Assembly (NCBI GenBank): GCA_048201935.1
Contig: DBFBGR010000023.1
Span: 1-51,080 of the forward strand
Direction of reading: 5' to 3'
Length of the DNA: 51,080 bases
DNA from: MGBC124762 sp048201935
Lineage (GTDB): Bacteria > Bacillota > Clostridia > Oscillospirales > Oscillospiraceae
Below the pieces are notes generated by a model. It was not told the DNA's origin and did no database searches. It worked only from the letters and a program-made list of their open reading frames with translations. Below are positions 25,312 to 33,100 of the stretch, piece after piece (position 1 is the first letter of the stretch; the number at the start of each line of letters is the position of its first letter). A program made the translations under genes and the position numbers.

Positions 25312-25557
25312 CTATGGTTTGATTCGAGGCGGTCTAGCCGCCGGGACCGGGTCGTACTCGATGGTGTCTTGCTTATGGAAGGGGTGGCATTTTAAGAGCC
25401 GCCGCAAAGCCAGCCAGCTCCCACGAGCCGCGCCGTGGACCTCTAGGGCCTCCAGGGCGTAGGCCGAGCAGGTGGGGATAAACCGGCAGCAGGGCGGGCG
25501 GGCCGGGGAGACGTGCTTTTGGTAAAAGCGCACGCAGCCCATCAAAAACCGCTTCAT
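25312..25557 (-). CDS. yidD: YidD membrane insertion efficiency factor
   Basis: An 81-residue small protein that assists YidC at the membrane in other bacteria. The family pattern is clear: FYQKHVSP, CCRFIPTCSAYALEALEVHG, then RRLLKCHPFH. The ATG at 25557 overlaps the rnpA stop (ATGA). The much longer open frame upstream is out of frame with rnpA and is not coding. yidC follows after 12 bases. Confidence 0.96.
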   Translation of the reverse strand: MKRFLMGCVRFYQKHVSPARPPCCRFIPTCSAYALEALEVHGAARGSWLALRRLLKCHPFHKQDTIEYDPVPAARPPRIKP

Positions 25558-25889
25558 ACCAGCAGCTCCAGCCGCTTCAAAAGCGAGCCCAGGTGCCGGT
25601 CCAGCAGGTCGAATCTTGCGTCCGCGGCGGCGGAGCGGGCCACGATGACCAGGTCGTAGCCCGGCTTCACCGTGGCTTCCCGCAGACGGTAGCTCTCCCG
25701 CAGGCGGCGGCGGACCCGGTTTCGCACGTGGGCCTTGCCCACCTTGGTGCCCACCGTCAGGCCCAGGCGGTTGAAGCTCAGGCCGTTTTTCCGGGCGTAG
25801 AGCACCAGCGTGGGCGTGGCGGCGCTTTTTCCCTTGCCGTAGGCCCTGCGGAAAAGATGGGGCGCTTTGATGCTGACGGTCTGTTTCAC
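25554..25889 (-). CDS. rnpA: Ribonuclease P protein component
   Basis: Basic protein subunit of RNase P, which trims tRNA 5' ends. The 111 residues contain the RNR motif in KAHVRNRVRRRLRES and the central-cleft aromatic region (PHLFRRAYGKG). It lies between rpmH (94 bases upstream) and yidD, in the universal rpmH-rnpA-yidD-yidC order. Confidence 0.96.
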   Translation of the reverse strand: MKQTVSIKAPHLFRRAYGKGKSAATPTLVLYARKNGLSFNRLGLTVGTKVGKAHVRNRVRRRLRESYRLREATVKPGYDLVIVARSAAADARFDLLDRHLGSLLKRLELLV

Positions 25890-25983
25890 GCCCCACGCCT
25901 CCTTGTCTGGACCTTCCCTTATGCCACATTAGGGGCGAGAAGGTTACTCCTCCCGCCCCTTGTTTTCCATCATTGACCGGACA

Positions 25984-26118
25984 TTAGTGGGTGAGCCGGG
26001 CACGGCCCCGGGCACGGCGCCGGGCCAGGACCTTGCGGCCGTTGGCAGTAGCCATACGCTTACGGAAGCCATGCTCCTTGGAGCGCTGGCGCTTCTTGGG
26101 CTGATAGGTACGAACCAT
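25984..26118 (-). CDS. rpmH: 50S ribosomal protein L34
   Basis: A 44-residue ribosomal protein: MVRTYQPKKRQRSKEHGFRK... ending RGRARLTH. It is the standard L34 sequence, very rich in Arg/Lys. ATG 26118 has AGGAGGTG at ideal distance; upstream in-frame codons are not needed. It is first in the rpmH-rnpA-yidD-yidC-jag operon. Confidence 0.97.
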   Translation of the reverse strand: MVRTYQPKKRQRSKEHGFRKRMATANGRKVLARRRARGRARLTH

Positions 26119-26212
26119 GGGTGATACACCTCCTAAAATAGTGGTATGAAAACCACCTATCCACAACAGCTTGTGTTCGCTGCGGGTCTCTAAGTCGCCA
26201 AAAGGCTAGGAT

Positions 26213-26241
26213 ATTATATAGGACAAGGCCCCGCTTGTCAA
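26213..26241 (-). promoter_or_regulatory. rpmH-operon promoter
   Basis: Consensus sigma-A promoter on the minus strand: TTGACA (26241-26236), 17 bases, TATAAT (26218-26213). The ~95-base leader contains one DnaA-box-like CTATCCACA (26157-26165), perhaps a remnant of the usual rpmH-dnaA neighbourhood. Confidence 0.92.
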
Positions 26242-26262
26242 GGGCAAGTTTTCCAGCCTTTG

Positions 26263-28257
26263 TCAGAAATCTAAGTTTTCAGCGTATTTCGCGTTGGCCT
26301 CGATGAACTCTTTCCGGGGCTCCACCTTCTCGCCCATGAGCACGGTGAAGGCCTCGTCGGCGGCGATGGCATCGCCCATGGTGAACTGCTTGAGGATGCG
26401 CCGCTCGGGGTCCATGGTGGTCTCCCACAGCTCGTGGGGGTCCATCTCGCCCAAGCCCTTAAAGCGGGAGATGTCCACCTTGGCGTTGGGGTTGTCGGCG
26501 CGCATCTCAGCGCTGACCGCGTCCCGCTCCTCGTCGGAGAAGGCCACCCGGACGGTCTTGCCCCGGGTAAGCTTGTAGAGGGGCGGCACGGCGGAGTAGA
26601 CGTAGCCGCCCTCGATCAGAGGCCGCATGAAGCGGAAGAAGAAGGTGAGCAGCAGGGTGCGGATGTGGGCGCCGTCCACGTCGGCGTCGGCCATGATGAT
26701 GACCTTGTGGTAGCGGAGCTTCTCCACGTCGAAGTCCTGGCCGATGCCCGCGCCCAGGGCGGTGATGATGGGGTTCAGCTTATCGTTGCCGTAGACCTTG
26801 TCCGCCCGGGCCTTCTCCACGTTGAGCATCTTGCCCCACAGCGGCAAAATGGCCTGGAACCGGGCGTCGCGCCCGCCCTTGGCCGAGCCGCCGGCGCTGT
26901 CGCCCTCGACGATGTAGATTTCCGTCAGGGACGGGTCGCGCTCGTTGCAGTCGGCCAGCTTACCCGGCAGCGTAGCCCCGTCCAAGGCGGTCTTGCGGCG
27001 GACGTTCTCCCGGGCCTTCCTCGCGGCCTCCCGGGCCCGGTTGGCGGTCATGGCCTTGTCGATGATGATGCGGCCCACCGCCGGGTGCTCTTCCAAAAAC
27101 TCCTCCAGCTTGTCGGACACGATGTTGTCCACCAGCGTCCGGATCTCGCTGTTGCCCAGCTTGGCCTTGGTCTGGCCCTCGAACTGGGCATCGGTGAGCT
27201 TGACGCTGATGACGCAGCAAAGACCTTCCCGCACGTCCTCGCCGGTGACCTTCTCGTCGTCCTTGAGGAGCTTCATCTTCTGGCCGTACTGGTTCAGCAC
27301 CCGGGTCAGGGCGGCCTTGAAGCCGGTCTCGTGCATGCCGCCCTCGGGGGTGTGGACGTTGTTGGCGAAGGAGAGGATGGTCTCTTGATAGCTGTCGTTA
27401 TACTGCAAGGCCACCTCGGCCATGGAGTCGTCCTTCATGCCCGACATGTAGATCACGTCCTCGGCCAACGGGGTCTTGGAGCGGTTGAGCCAGGTGACGA
27501 ACTCCTTGATGCCGCCGGCGTAGCACATGGTGTGCTCCTTGCCCTCCACGATGTTACCCTCCGCGTCGGTCTGCTCCCGCGCGTCCTTGGTGGTGATGGA
27601 CAAGCCAGCGTTCAAAAAGGCCTCTTCACGCATACGGGTATGCAGCGTCTCGTAGTCGTAGACGGTGTCCTCGAACATCTCCGGGTCGGGCTTGAAGACC
27701 ACCTCGGTGCCGGTGCGGTCGGTCTGGCCCACCACAGTCATGGGCTGGGTCACCACGCCCCGGGCGAACTTCATCTCATAGATCTGGCCGTTTTTGTGGA
27801 CCCGGACCTCCAGCCACTCGGAAAGGGCGTTGACCACCGACGCGCCCACGCCGTGGAGGCCGCCCGAGACCTTATACCCGCCGCCGCCAAACTTACCGCC
27901 GGCGTGCAAGATGGTGTAAACGACCTCCAGAGCGGGCTTGCCCGTCTGCTGCTGGATGTCCACGGGGATACCCCGGCCGTTGTCGGTGACCCGGATCACG
28001 TCCCCGGGGAGAATGGTGACGGTGATCTCGGTGCAGTAGCCCGCCAGCGCCTCGTCGATGGCGTTGTCCACGATCTCATAGACCAGGTGGTGAAGGCCCG
28101 AGGAGCTGGTGGAGCCGATGTACATGCCCGGGCGCTTGCGAACGGCCTCCAGGCCCTCCAGGACCTGGATCTCCGACGCGCCATATTCATGCTCCACGTG
28201 GGTGGATTCCTGGGCGTCCAGAATCAGGGCCTCGTCCTTTTCCATATCCGTTGCCAT
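26263..28257 (-). CDS. gyrB: DNA gyrase subunit B
   Basis: ATPase and TOPRIM subunit of gyrase, 664 residues. GHKL ATP-site motifs: YEIVDNAIDEALAG, VTDNGRGIPVDI and GLHGVGASVVNALS. TOPRIM: IVEGDSAGGSAKGGRD and MADADVDGAHIRTLLL. The C-terminus ends in the normal RKEFIEANAKYAENLDF. GGAGGT precedes ATG 28257. A slightly acidic N-terminal extension (about 25 residues before SEIQVLEGLEAVRKRP) is present. Confidence 0.98.
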   Translation of the reverse strand: MATDMEKDEALILDAQESTHVEHEYGASEIQVLEGLEAVRKRPGMYIGSTSSSGLHHLVYEIVDNAIDEALAGYCTEITVTILPGDVIRVTDNGRGIPVDIQQQTGKPALEVVYTILHAGGKFGGGGYKVSGGLHGVGASVVNALSEWLEVRVHKNGQIYEMKFARGVVTQPMTVVGQTDRTGTEVVFKPDPEMFEDTVYDYETLHTRMREEAFLNAGLSITTKDAREQTDAEGNIVEGKEHTMCYAGGIKEFVTWLNRSKTPLAEDVIYMSGMKDDSMAEVALQYNDSYQETILSFANNVHTPEGGMHETGFKAALTRVLNQYGQKMKLLKDDEKVTGEDVREGLCCVISVKLTDAQFEGQTKAKLGNSEIRTLVDNIVSDKLEEFLEEHPAVGRIIIDKAMTANRAREAARKARENVRRKTALDGATLPGKLADCNERDPSLTEIYIVEGDSAGGSAKGGRDARFQAILPLWGKMLNVEKARADKVYGNDKLNPIITALGAGIGQDFDVEKLRYHKVIIMADADVDGAHIRTLLLTFFFRFMRPLIEGGYVYSAVPPLYKLTRGKTVRVAFSDEERDAVSAEMRADNPNAKVDISRFKGLGEMDPHELWETTMDPERRILKQFTMGDAIAADEAFTVLMGEKVEPRKEFIEANAKYAENLDF

Positions 28258-28287
28258 AGGTGACCTCCGAAAGTTGATATCCTATTG

Positions 28288-28316
28288 ATTATACCACGTT
28301 TTTCCGCTGTTTGCAA
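28288..28316 (-). promoter_or_regulatory. gyrB promoter
   Basis: Minus strand: TTGCAA (28316-28311), 17 bases, extended TGG-TATAAT (-10 at 28293-28288), lying within the last codons of mmcQ and 31 bases before gyrB. Confidence 0.85.
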
Positions 28317-28678
28317 ATGCGTTTCGGTCTCGTCAAATCATAGCTCATGTCCAGAATGAACAAAATTTTCTCGTCCTCGGCGGAGCCGTCCAGCGCCGCG
28401 GTGAGCCAATGGGTCTTGTTCATGTGGTAGGCGGGGAAGAACCCGGGCTCGCCCAGCATGGCGGGCACCAGCAGCGGATCGCACTTGAGGTTCACCGCGT
28501 CGATGAAGCCCTCGCCAGCAAGGCCCAGCTTGTCCCTTGTGATGGTCATAGCCAGGGCGAACCACTTTTTGTTGGCGGTGTGGCGAAAGACCTGGTGCTG
28601 GGGATATTCCACCCAGGGGCGGTCGTCCTCGGCGGGGTAGGTCTCCAAAATGTAGCGCGCCAGCGCGTCTCGGGTCAT
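28289..28678 (-). CDS. MmcQ/YjbR family protein
   Basis: A 129-residue CyaY-like-fold protein. Family features are KKWFALAMTITRDKLGL, DAVNLKCDP and the end LLxxSYDLTR-like DMSYDLTRPKR. The family is described as DNA-binding but its role is undefined. It is inserted between remB and gyrB, two genes that are adjacent in Bacillus. Its last codons double as the gyrB promoter. Confidence 0.9.
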   Translation of the reverse strand: MTRDALARYILETYPAEDDRPWVEYPQHQVFRHTANKKWFALAMTITRDKLGLAGEGFIDAVNLKCDPLLVPAMLGEPGFFPAYHMNKTHWLTAALDGSAEDEKILFILDMSYDLTRPKRICKQRKNVV

Positions 28679-28690
28679 GGCCTGTCCCTC

Positions 28691-28939
28691 CTATTCCCAG
28701 CGGTCCTCCGCCATGCGCTTGGCCAGGGTGGCCGAGCGCACCGGGGAGAGGTAGTTGGCCCAGTCGCTGACCACCAGGGAAACGGGCAGGCCCCGGCCAA
28801 TGTCGATGAGCTCGCCCGCCTCCTCCGCCCGCTCCAGAAATTCCTGGGTCCGGCGGGAAACGGACACGCCGTCCAGGTCGAACACGCCCAGGATCTCTTC
28901 AAAGGGCAGCACGGTGGAATGGCCCAAGTGCAGATACAT
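28691..28939 (-). CDS. remB: RemB/DUF370 family regulator
   Basis: An 82-residue protein beginning MYLHLGHSTVLPFEEILGVF and ending SPVRSATLAKRMAEDRWE, clearly like Bacillus YaaB/RemB, a matrix-gene regulator of the DUF370 family that sits between recF and gyrB. ATG 28939 is chosen because the upstream in-frame residues overlap recF and lack a ribosome site; GGTGG is eight bases before it. Biological targets here are unknown. Confidence 0.92.
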   Translation of the reverse strand: MYLHLGHSTVLPFEEILGVFDLDGVSVSRRTQEFLERAEEAGELIDIGRGLPVSLVVSDWANYLSPVRSATLAKRMAEDRWE

Positions 28940-28940
28940 C

Positions 28941-30038
28941 CTAACCCACCACCTGTCCCGCTTCCACACGGAATTTTTTCGCCTTGGGGAAGTCCCCCTC
29001 CTCGCAGGCGGTGATGAACACCTGCCCGCCTTGGATGTGCTCCAGGACGAATTCCCGGCGGTACTGGTCCAGCTCGGACAGCACGTCGTCTAAGAGCAAC
29101 ACCGGCCAGTGCCCGGTGTCGGCGTAGCACAGCTCCCGGGCCCCCAGCTTCAGAGCCAAAGCCGCTGTGCGGGTCTGGCCCTGGGAGGCGTATTCCTTGG
29201 CGCTTTGGCCGCCGATGGTCAGCTCCAGGTCGTCCTTGTGGGGCCCTGTCAGGCACAAATGGCTCTCCAGCTCCGCCTGACGGTGGCTCTGCTGGTGCTC
29301 CAAAAGCCGCTGGAAAATGGCCTTGGCCCCGGCCAAGGGGTCGTCGACGGTGGAGACGGTCTTGTAGCAAAGCTCCAGTGTTTCTCCGCCGCCAGAGCAC
29401 TGGGCGTGGATGGCGGGGGCGTGCTGGAGGAGCTTTTGGACAAAGTGGGCCCGGTAGTGGATGATGACCGCCCCGGTCTGGGCCATGCGGAGGGAAAAGT
29501 CGTCCAAGGTGTCCAGCAGGTCGGGCCGCTCCCGCCAGTCACGCAAAATGCGGGTCTTGTGCTCGTGGAGGCGCTTATATTCCGCCAGGGCCAGGGCGTA
29601 CTTGGGCCGCAGCTGGCAGATGTGCTCGTCGAAGAACCTCCGCCGCTGGGCGGCCCCGGCTTTTACGAGGAAAAGATCCTCGGGGCAGAATAACACCGAG
29701 CGAAAGTGCTCGGAGAGCTCGGCGGCGGACTTTAGGCGCACGCCGTTGGCGTAGAGCTGTCTTCTGGCCGAGCGGGCTAGGCGGGCCTCCAACGTGACCT
29801 CCCGGGACCCGTTCCAGACCTCGGCATTCAAAAAGCCGTTGTCCACGTCCAGCATGATAAGCTCTTTATCGTAGCGGGCCCGGTGGCTCCGGGCGGAGGA
29901 GAGGTAAGCGATGGCCTCCAGCAAACTGGTCTTGCCCTGGGCGTTGGAGCCGTAGAAGACGTTGACCCCGGGGGCGAAGTCCAGCTTGGCGTGGAGGTAG
30001 TTGCGCCAAAATTCCAGCTCCAGGGCGTCGATCCTCAT
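28941..30038 (-). CDS. recF: DNA replication and repair protein RecF
   Basis: SMC-like ATPase that loads RecA at gaps. The 365 residues include Walker A YGSNAQGKTSLLEA (about 30-43), the signature ASQGQTRTAALALK and Walker B PVLLLDDVLSELD. ATG 30038 overlaps the S4-gene stop (ATGA); the longer open frame upstream is not coding. It stops one base before remB. Confidence 0.97.
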   Translation of the reverse strand: MRIDALELEFWRNYLHAKLDFAPGVNVFYGSNAQGKTSLLEAIAYLSSARSHRARYDKELIMLDVDNGFLNAEVWNGSREVTLEARLARSARRQLYANGVRLKSAAELSEHFRSVLFCPEDLFLVKAGAAQRRRFFDEHICQLRPKYALALAEYKRLHEHKTRILRDWRERPDLLDTLDDFSLRMAQTGAVIIHYRAHFVQKLLQHAPAIHAQCSGGGETLELCYKTVSTVDDPLAGAKAIFQRLLEHQQSHRQAELESHLCLTGPHKDDLELTIGGQSAKEYASQGQTRTAALALKLGARELCYADTGHWPVLLLDDVLSELDQYRREFVLEHIQGGQVFITACEEGDFPKAKKFRVEAGQVVG

Positions 30039-30241
30039 GCCACCACCACGCCCTGTCCGTCCAGCTCCACCCGGTCCCCGGGCCGAAGCTTTTTGCCGCG
30101 CATGGTGCAGACCTCGCCGTTGACGGTGACGTGGCCGCTCTGGATGGCCTCCTTGGCCTCGCCGCCGGTGTCGCACAGCCCCGCGAATTTTAACAACGCG
30201 TCCAGCTTGATGAACTCGGTGGATATTTTGACCTCCGTCAT
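30035..30241 (-). CDS. yaaA: S4-domain RNA-binding protein (YaaA/RlbA type)
   Basis: A 68-residue S4 fold: LDALLKFAGLCDTGGEAKEAIQSG then VTVNGEVCTMRGKKLRPGD. It always sits between dnaN and recF in Firmicutes and is thought to bind RNA; function unproven. It starts two bases after dnaN stops and overlaps recF by four. Confidence 0.95.
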   Translation of the reverse strand: MTEVKISTEFIKLDALLKFAGLCDTGGEAKEAIQSGHVTVNGEVCTMRGKKLRPGDRVELDGQGVVVA

Positions 30242-30243
30242 GG

Positions 30244-31362
30244 TCAGTCTCCCGCCTTCAGCCGCACGGGGAGGACCAGGTACAAGAAGCTCTCGTCCTC
30301 GGGGCTCTCGGGCAGCACCACGCAGGGGCTCACCGGGGTGTTGAGCTCCAGACGGACCTTGTCCGCCGGGGCGAAGCGCAGCGCGTCGGAGAGGTAGCGA
30401 TTGTCAAAGCCGATCTCCAGGCCCTGGCCGTCGCCCTCCATGGGGCAGGTGTCGCTGGCGTCGCCGATGGCGGACTTGGTGGTGACGAAGAGCTGGTTTT
30501 CCCGGAAGGTGCACCGCAGGGGATTCTTCAGCTTGTCGCTCAAGATCAGGCTGACGCGGTTGATGGAGGCCAGCAGGTCCTTTGTCTGGCCCAGGACGGA
30601 GATCTTATTCTCCCGGGGGATGGACTGCTTGTAGTTGAGGAACTCGCCCTCCAGACGGCGGCAGACCACGATGGTGTCGCCAATGGTGAAGAGCACGTGG
30701 GCCGGGCCCTGGGTGACGGTGACCGGCTCGTCGCTCTCGGTGCAGATCTTCTCCACTTCGTTCAACGCGAAGGCAGGCACCACGAAGGAATAGTGCTCGT
30801 CGCCGATGTTTTTGATGAGCTGTTCCCGCCGCAGAGCCAGCCGGAAGCCGTCCAGGCTGACCATGGTCAGGGTATTTTTGTCCACCTCCATCAAAGAGCC
30901 GGTGTGGACCGGGCGGATATCCTGGCTGGACACGGCGAAAATGGTCTGGGAGATCATGCTCTTCAGGTCCGACTGCTTCAAAATGAGCTGGTTCTCCTCC
31001 TCCACCTCGGGGAGGTCGGGGAACTCCTCGGGGTCGATGGCCTGGATGGTGTAGTGGCTGGCGCCGCAGTCGATCTTCACCGTCAGGCCCTGGGCGGAGA
31101 TGGTCACCGGTTCGTCGGGCAGCTTGCGGACGATCTCCCCAAAGAGCCGGGCCGAGAGGACCAAGGTCCCCTGCTCGTCGATCTTGGCGGGGACGGTGGC
31201 CTGGATGCCGGTGGTCTCCAGGTTGTAGCCCGTCAGCCGCAGAAAGCCCAGGGCCTCCACCAAAATGCCCTCCAGGGCGGGGATGGAGGTCTTGGCGGCC
31301 ACCGCCCGGCCCGTGGTCATGATGGCGGTCTGCAGCAGGGCCTTTTCGCAGGTAAAACGCAT
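30244..31362 (-). CDS. dnaN: DNA polymerase III beta sliding clamp
   Basis: Ring-shaped processivity clamp, 372 residues in three repeated domains: MRFTCEKALLQTAIMTTGR at the start, ALEGILVEALGF, and the C-terminal partner-binding region with VVLPESPEDESFLYLVLPVRL. The homologue-like start is ATG 31362; a GTG at 31371 adds three residues and has AAAGG four bases upstream, so it cannot be excluded. Downstream of oriC, first of the dnaN-S4-recF-remB run. Confidence 0.97.
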   Translation of the reverse strand: MRFTCEKALLQTAIMTTGRAVAAKTSIPALEGILVEALGFLRLTGYNLETTGIQATVPAKIDEQGTLVLSARLFGEIVRKLPDEPVTISAQGLTVKIDCGASHYTIQAIDPEEFPDLPEVEEENQLILKQSDLKSMISQTIFAVSSQDIRPVHTGSLMEVDKNTLTMVSLDGFRLALRREQLIKNIGDEHYSFVVPAFALNEVEKICTESDEPVTVTQGPAHVLFTIGDTIVVCRRLEGEFLNYKQSIPRENKISVLGQTKDLLASINRVSLILSDKLKNPLRCTFRENQLFVTTKSAIGDASDTCPMEGDGQGLEIGFDNRYLSDALRFAPADKVRLELNTPVSPCVVLPESPEDESFLYLVLPVRLKAGD

Positions 31363-31418
31363 TGTGCTCACCGTGCCTTTCTCTTTGGATGGGGAAACAA
31401 GTTCCTTTTTAGAAGCTA

Positions 31419-31619
31419 GGATTTTTTATTTTAGTATCTCGTCATTAGAGGTGTGGAAATTGTCGCGACGCGCTGTCAAAGCCTTGCAATACCAGGCGGA
31501 ATTTGTCCACAGCCCTCATGTGGAAAAGGGGCGTGTTTTGTGGAAGTTTTGTGGAAAAGCAGGACTTCCACATTTCTTCCACATCCACTCCACAAAAATC
31601 ATGTGGAAACTGTGGAACC
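31419..31619. other. oriC: Chromosomal replication origin (oriC), dnaA-dnaN intergenic
   Basis: Ten DnaA-box-like nonamers, all ending in the TCCACA core: 31452-31460(-), 31503-31511(+), 31519-31527(-), 31539-31547(-), 31550-31558(-), 31564-31572(+), 31575-31583(+), 31586-31594(+), 31602-31610(-), 31611-31619(-). Best matches are TTGTCCACA and two TTTTCCACA; none is the perfect TTATCCACA. The AT-rich tract ATTTTTTATTTTAGTA (31421-31436), on the dnaN side of the boxes, is the likely unwinding element, as in Bacillus. Confidence 0.9.
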
Positions 31620-31624
31620 TTAGG

Positions 31625-32947
31625 TCAGTCGAATTTGCCGTTGATGGAGCTTTTCAGGTCCCGGATGATCTCGCCTAAATCCGGGTCTGTCTTCAGCAGG
31701 GATTCCACCCGCTTGATGGAGGAGATGACCGTGGAATAATGCCGGTTATTGAAGATGGCGCCGATCTCCTGGAGGTTCAGGCCGTTCATATTGCGGATGA
31801 GGTACATGGCCACATTTCGGGCCGCGGAGACGTTCTTGCTCTGGCCCTCGCCCCGGATGACCTCGGGCTCGATGCCGTAGAACTGAGCCACCTCGTTGAT
31901 GATGAGGTCGGGGGAGGGGAGAAACTCGCTTTTGGACGAGAGCATATCCCGCAGCGCCCGGATGACGTTGTCCACGTTGATCTGGGCCCCCTCCAGCTCG
32001 TGCATGGCGACGAGCTTGCTCACCGTGCCCTCGATCTGCCGGACGTTGGCGGTGATGTTTTCCGCCACATATTGAAGCACCGAATCGGGGAGCTGGACGC
32101 CCCGGGCCACCGCCTTATTTTTCACGATGGCCACTCGGGTCTCGTAGTCGGGGGGCTGGATGTCGGCGGCCAGGCCCCACTCGAACCGGGTCTTCAGCCG
32201 CTCCTCCAGCCGGAGCATCTCCTGGGGCGGACGGTCGGAGGTGAAAACGATCTGCTTTTTCTGCTCGTGGAGGGCGTTGAAGGTGTGGAACAGCTCCTCC
32301 TCGCTGGCGTTCTTGCCGGCGATGAACTGCACGTCGTCCATCAAAAACACGTCCACTTCCCGGTACTTCTTGCGGAAAACGTCCATGTATTTCTCCTGGG
32401 AGCGCAGGGTCTCGATGAGCTCGTTGACGAAGGTCTCGCTTTTGACGTAGAGGATGCGCCACTCGGGGTGGTCTTGGTGGATGGCGTGGGCGATGGCGTA
32501 GAGCAGATGGGTCTTGCCCAGGCCCGACGCGCCGTAGACAAACAGGGGATTATAGCTCTTGCCCGGGTTCTCCGCCACCTTCTTGGCGGCGTTGTAGGCG
32601 AAGCGGTTGGAGGAGCCGACGACGAACTTATCAAAGGTGTAGTCCTCGGTGCCGGGCATAAAGGGCTTTTCCATCTCGCCCGAGGTCCAGCGCTTGGCGG
32701 TCTCCTCGTCGACCAGCTTCAGGGAGAGCTCCTGGGAAAAGAGCTCGCTGAGGGCCTTTTCCACGTCGGCTTTATACCTCTGGTCGATGATCTTGCGCTT
32801 GAACTCCTCGGCCTCGCAGAGGATGAGGGTGTCCCCCTCCATGGCCACGGCGTAGGCGTCGCCAAACCAGGTGCGGATGGTGGTGGAGGTCAGTGTCTCC
32901 CCCAGCACCGACAGGGTCTTTTTCCAGATCTCCTGGGCAGTATTCAC
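31625..32947 (-). CDS. dnaA: Chromosomal replication initiator DnaA
   Basis: Origin-binding AAA+ initiator of 440 residues. N-terminal domain I (WKKTLSVLGETLTSTTIRTWF); Walker A VYGASGLGKTHLLYA, Walker B VFLMDDVQFIAG, and arginine finger region LKTRFEWGL. In domain IV the usual signature GGRDHTTV is here NNRHYSTV, changing the residues that contact bases in E. coli. The start is GTG 32947, with AGGAGG eight bases upstream. oriC boxes lie immediately downstream. Confidence 0.97.
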   Translation of the reverse strand: MNTAQEIWKKTLSVLGETLTSTTIRTWFGDAYAVAMEGDTLILCEAEEFKRKIIDQRYKADVEKALSELFSQELSLKLVDEETAKRWTSGEMEKPFMPGTEDYTFDKFVVGSSNRFAYNAAKKVAENPGKSYNPLFVYGASGLGKTHLLYAIAHAIHQDHPEWRILYVKSETFVNELIETLRSQEKYMDVFRKKYREVDVFLMDDVQFIAGKNASEEELFHTFNALHEQKKQIVFTSDRPPQEMLRLEERLKTRFEWGLAADIQPPDYETRVAIVKNKAVARGVQLPDSVLQYVAENITANVRQIEGTVSKLVAMHELEGAQINVDNVIRALRDMLSSKSEFLPSPDLIINEVAQFYGIEPEVIRGEGQSKNVSAARNVAMYLIRNMNGLNLQEIGAIFNNRHYSTVISSIKRVESLLKTDPDLGEIIRDLKSSINGKFD

Positions 32948-32994
32948 CCCACGGGCCTCCTCTCTTTATTTTATAAGGTATAGTTTAACGCCTA

Positions 32995-33024
32995 ATTATA
33001 CCACACCGCTCCCACCCAATGCAA
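32995..33024 (-). promoter_or_regulatory. dnaA promoter
   Basis: Minus strand: TTGCAT (33024-33019), 18 bases, TATAAT (33000-32995) with an upstream TGG extension, about 48 bases before the dnaA GTG. No DnaA box is visible here, so autoregulation through this promoter is not evident. Confidence 0.8.
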
Positions 33025-33046
33025 CAGACTTACGAACTTTTTCCCA

Positions 33047-33086
33047 TAAAAAAAGACAGACCGTGGAAAACCTCCACGGCCTGTCT
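33047..33086 (-). terminator. Terminator of the SLH/YcdB-like gene
   Basis: Minus strand stem: AGACAG and CCACGG/CCGTGG arms (33054-33066 with 33074-33086, one mismatch), then seven T. It isolates dnaA from upstream transcription. Confidence 0.92.
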
Positions 33087-33100
33087 CTGGAAAGCGAAAA

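Noticed and set aside
26434..28263. 609-codon open frame opposite gyrB
   Set aside because: Shadow of gyrB; no ribosome site or recognisable domain, same compositional pattern as other antisense frames.
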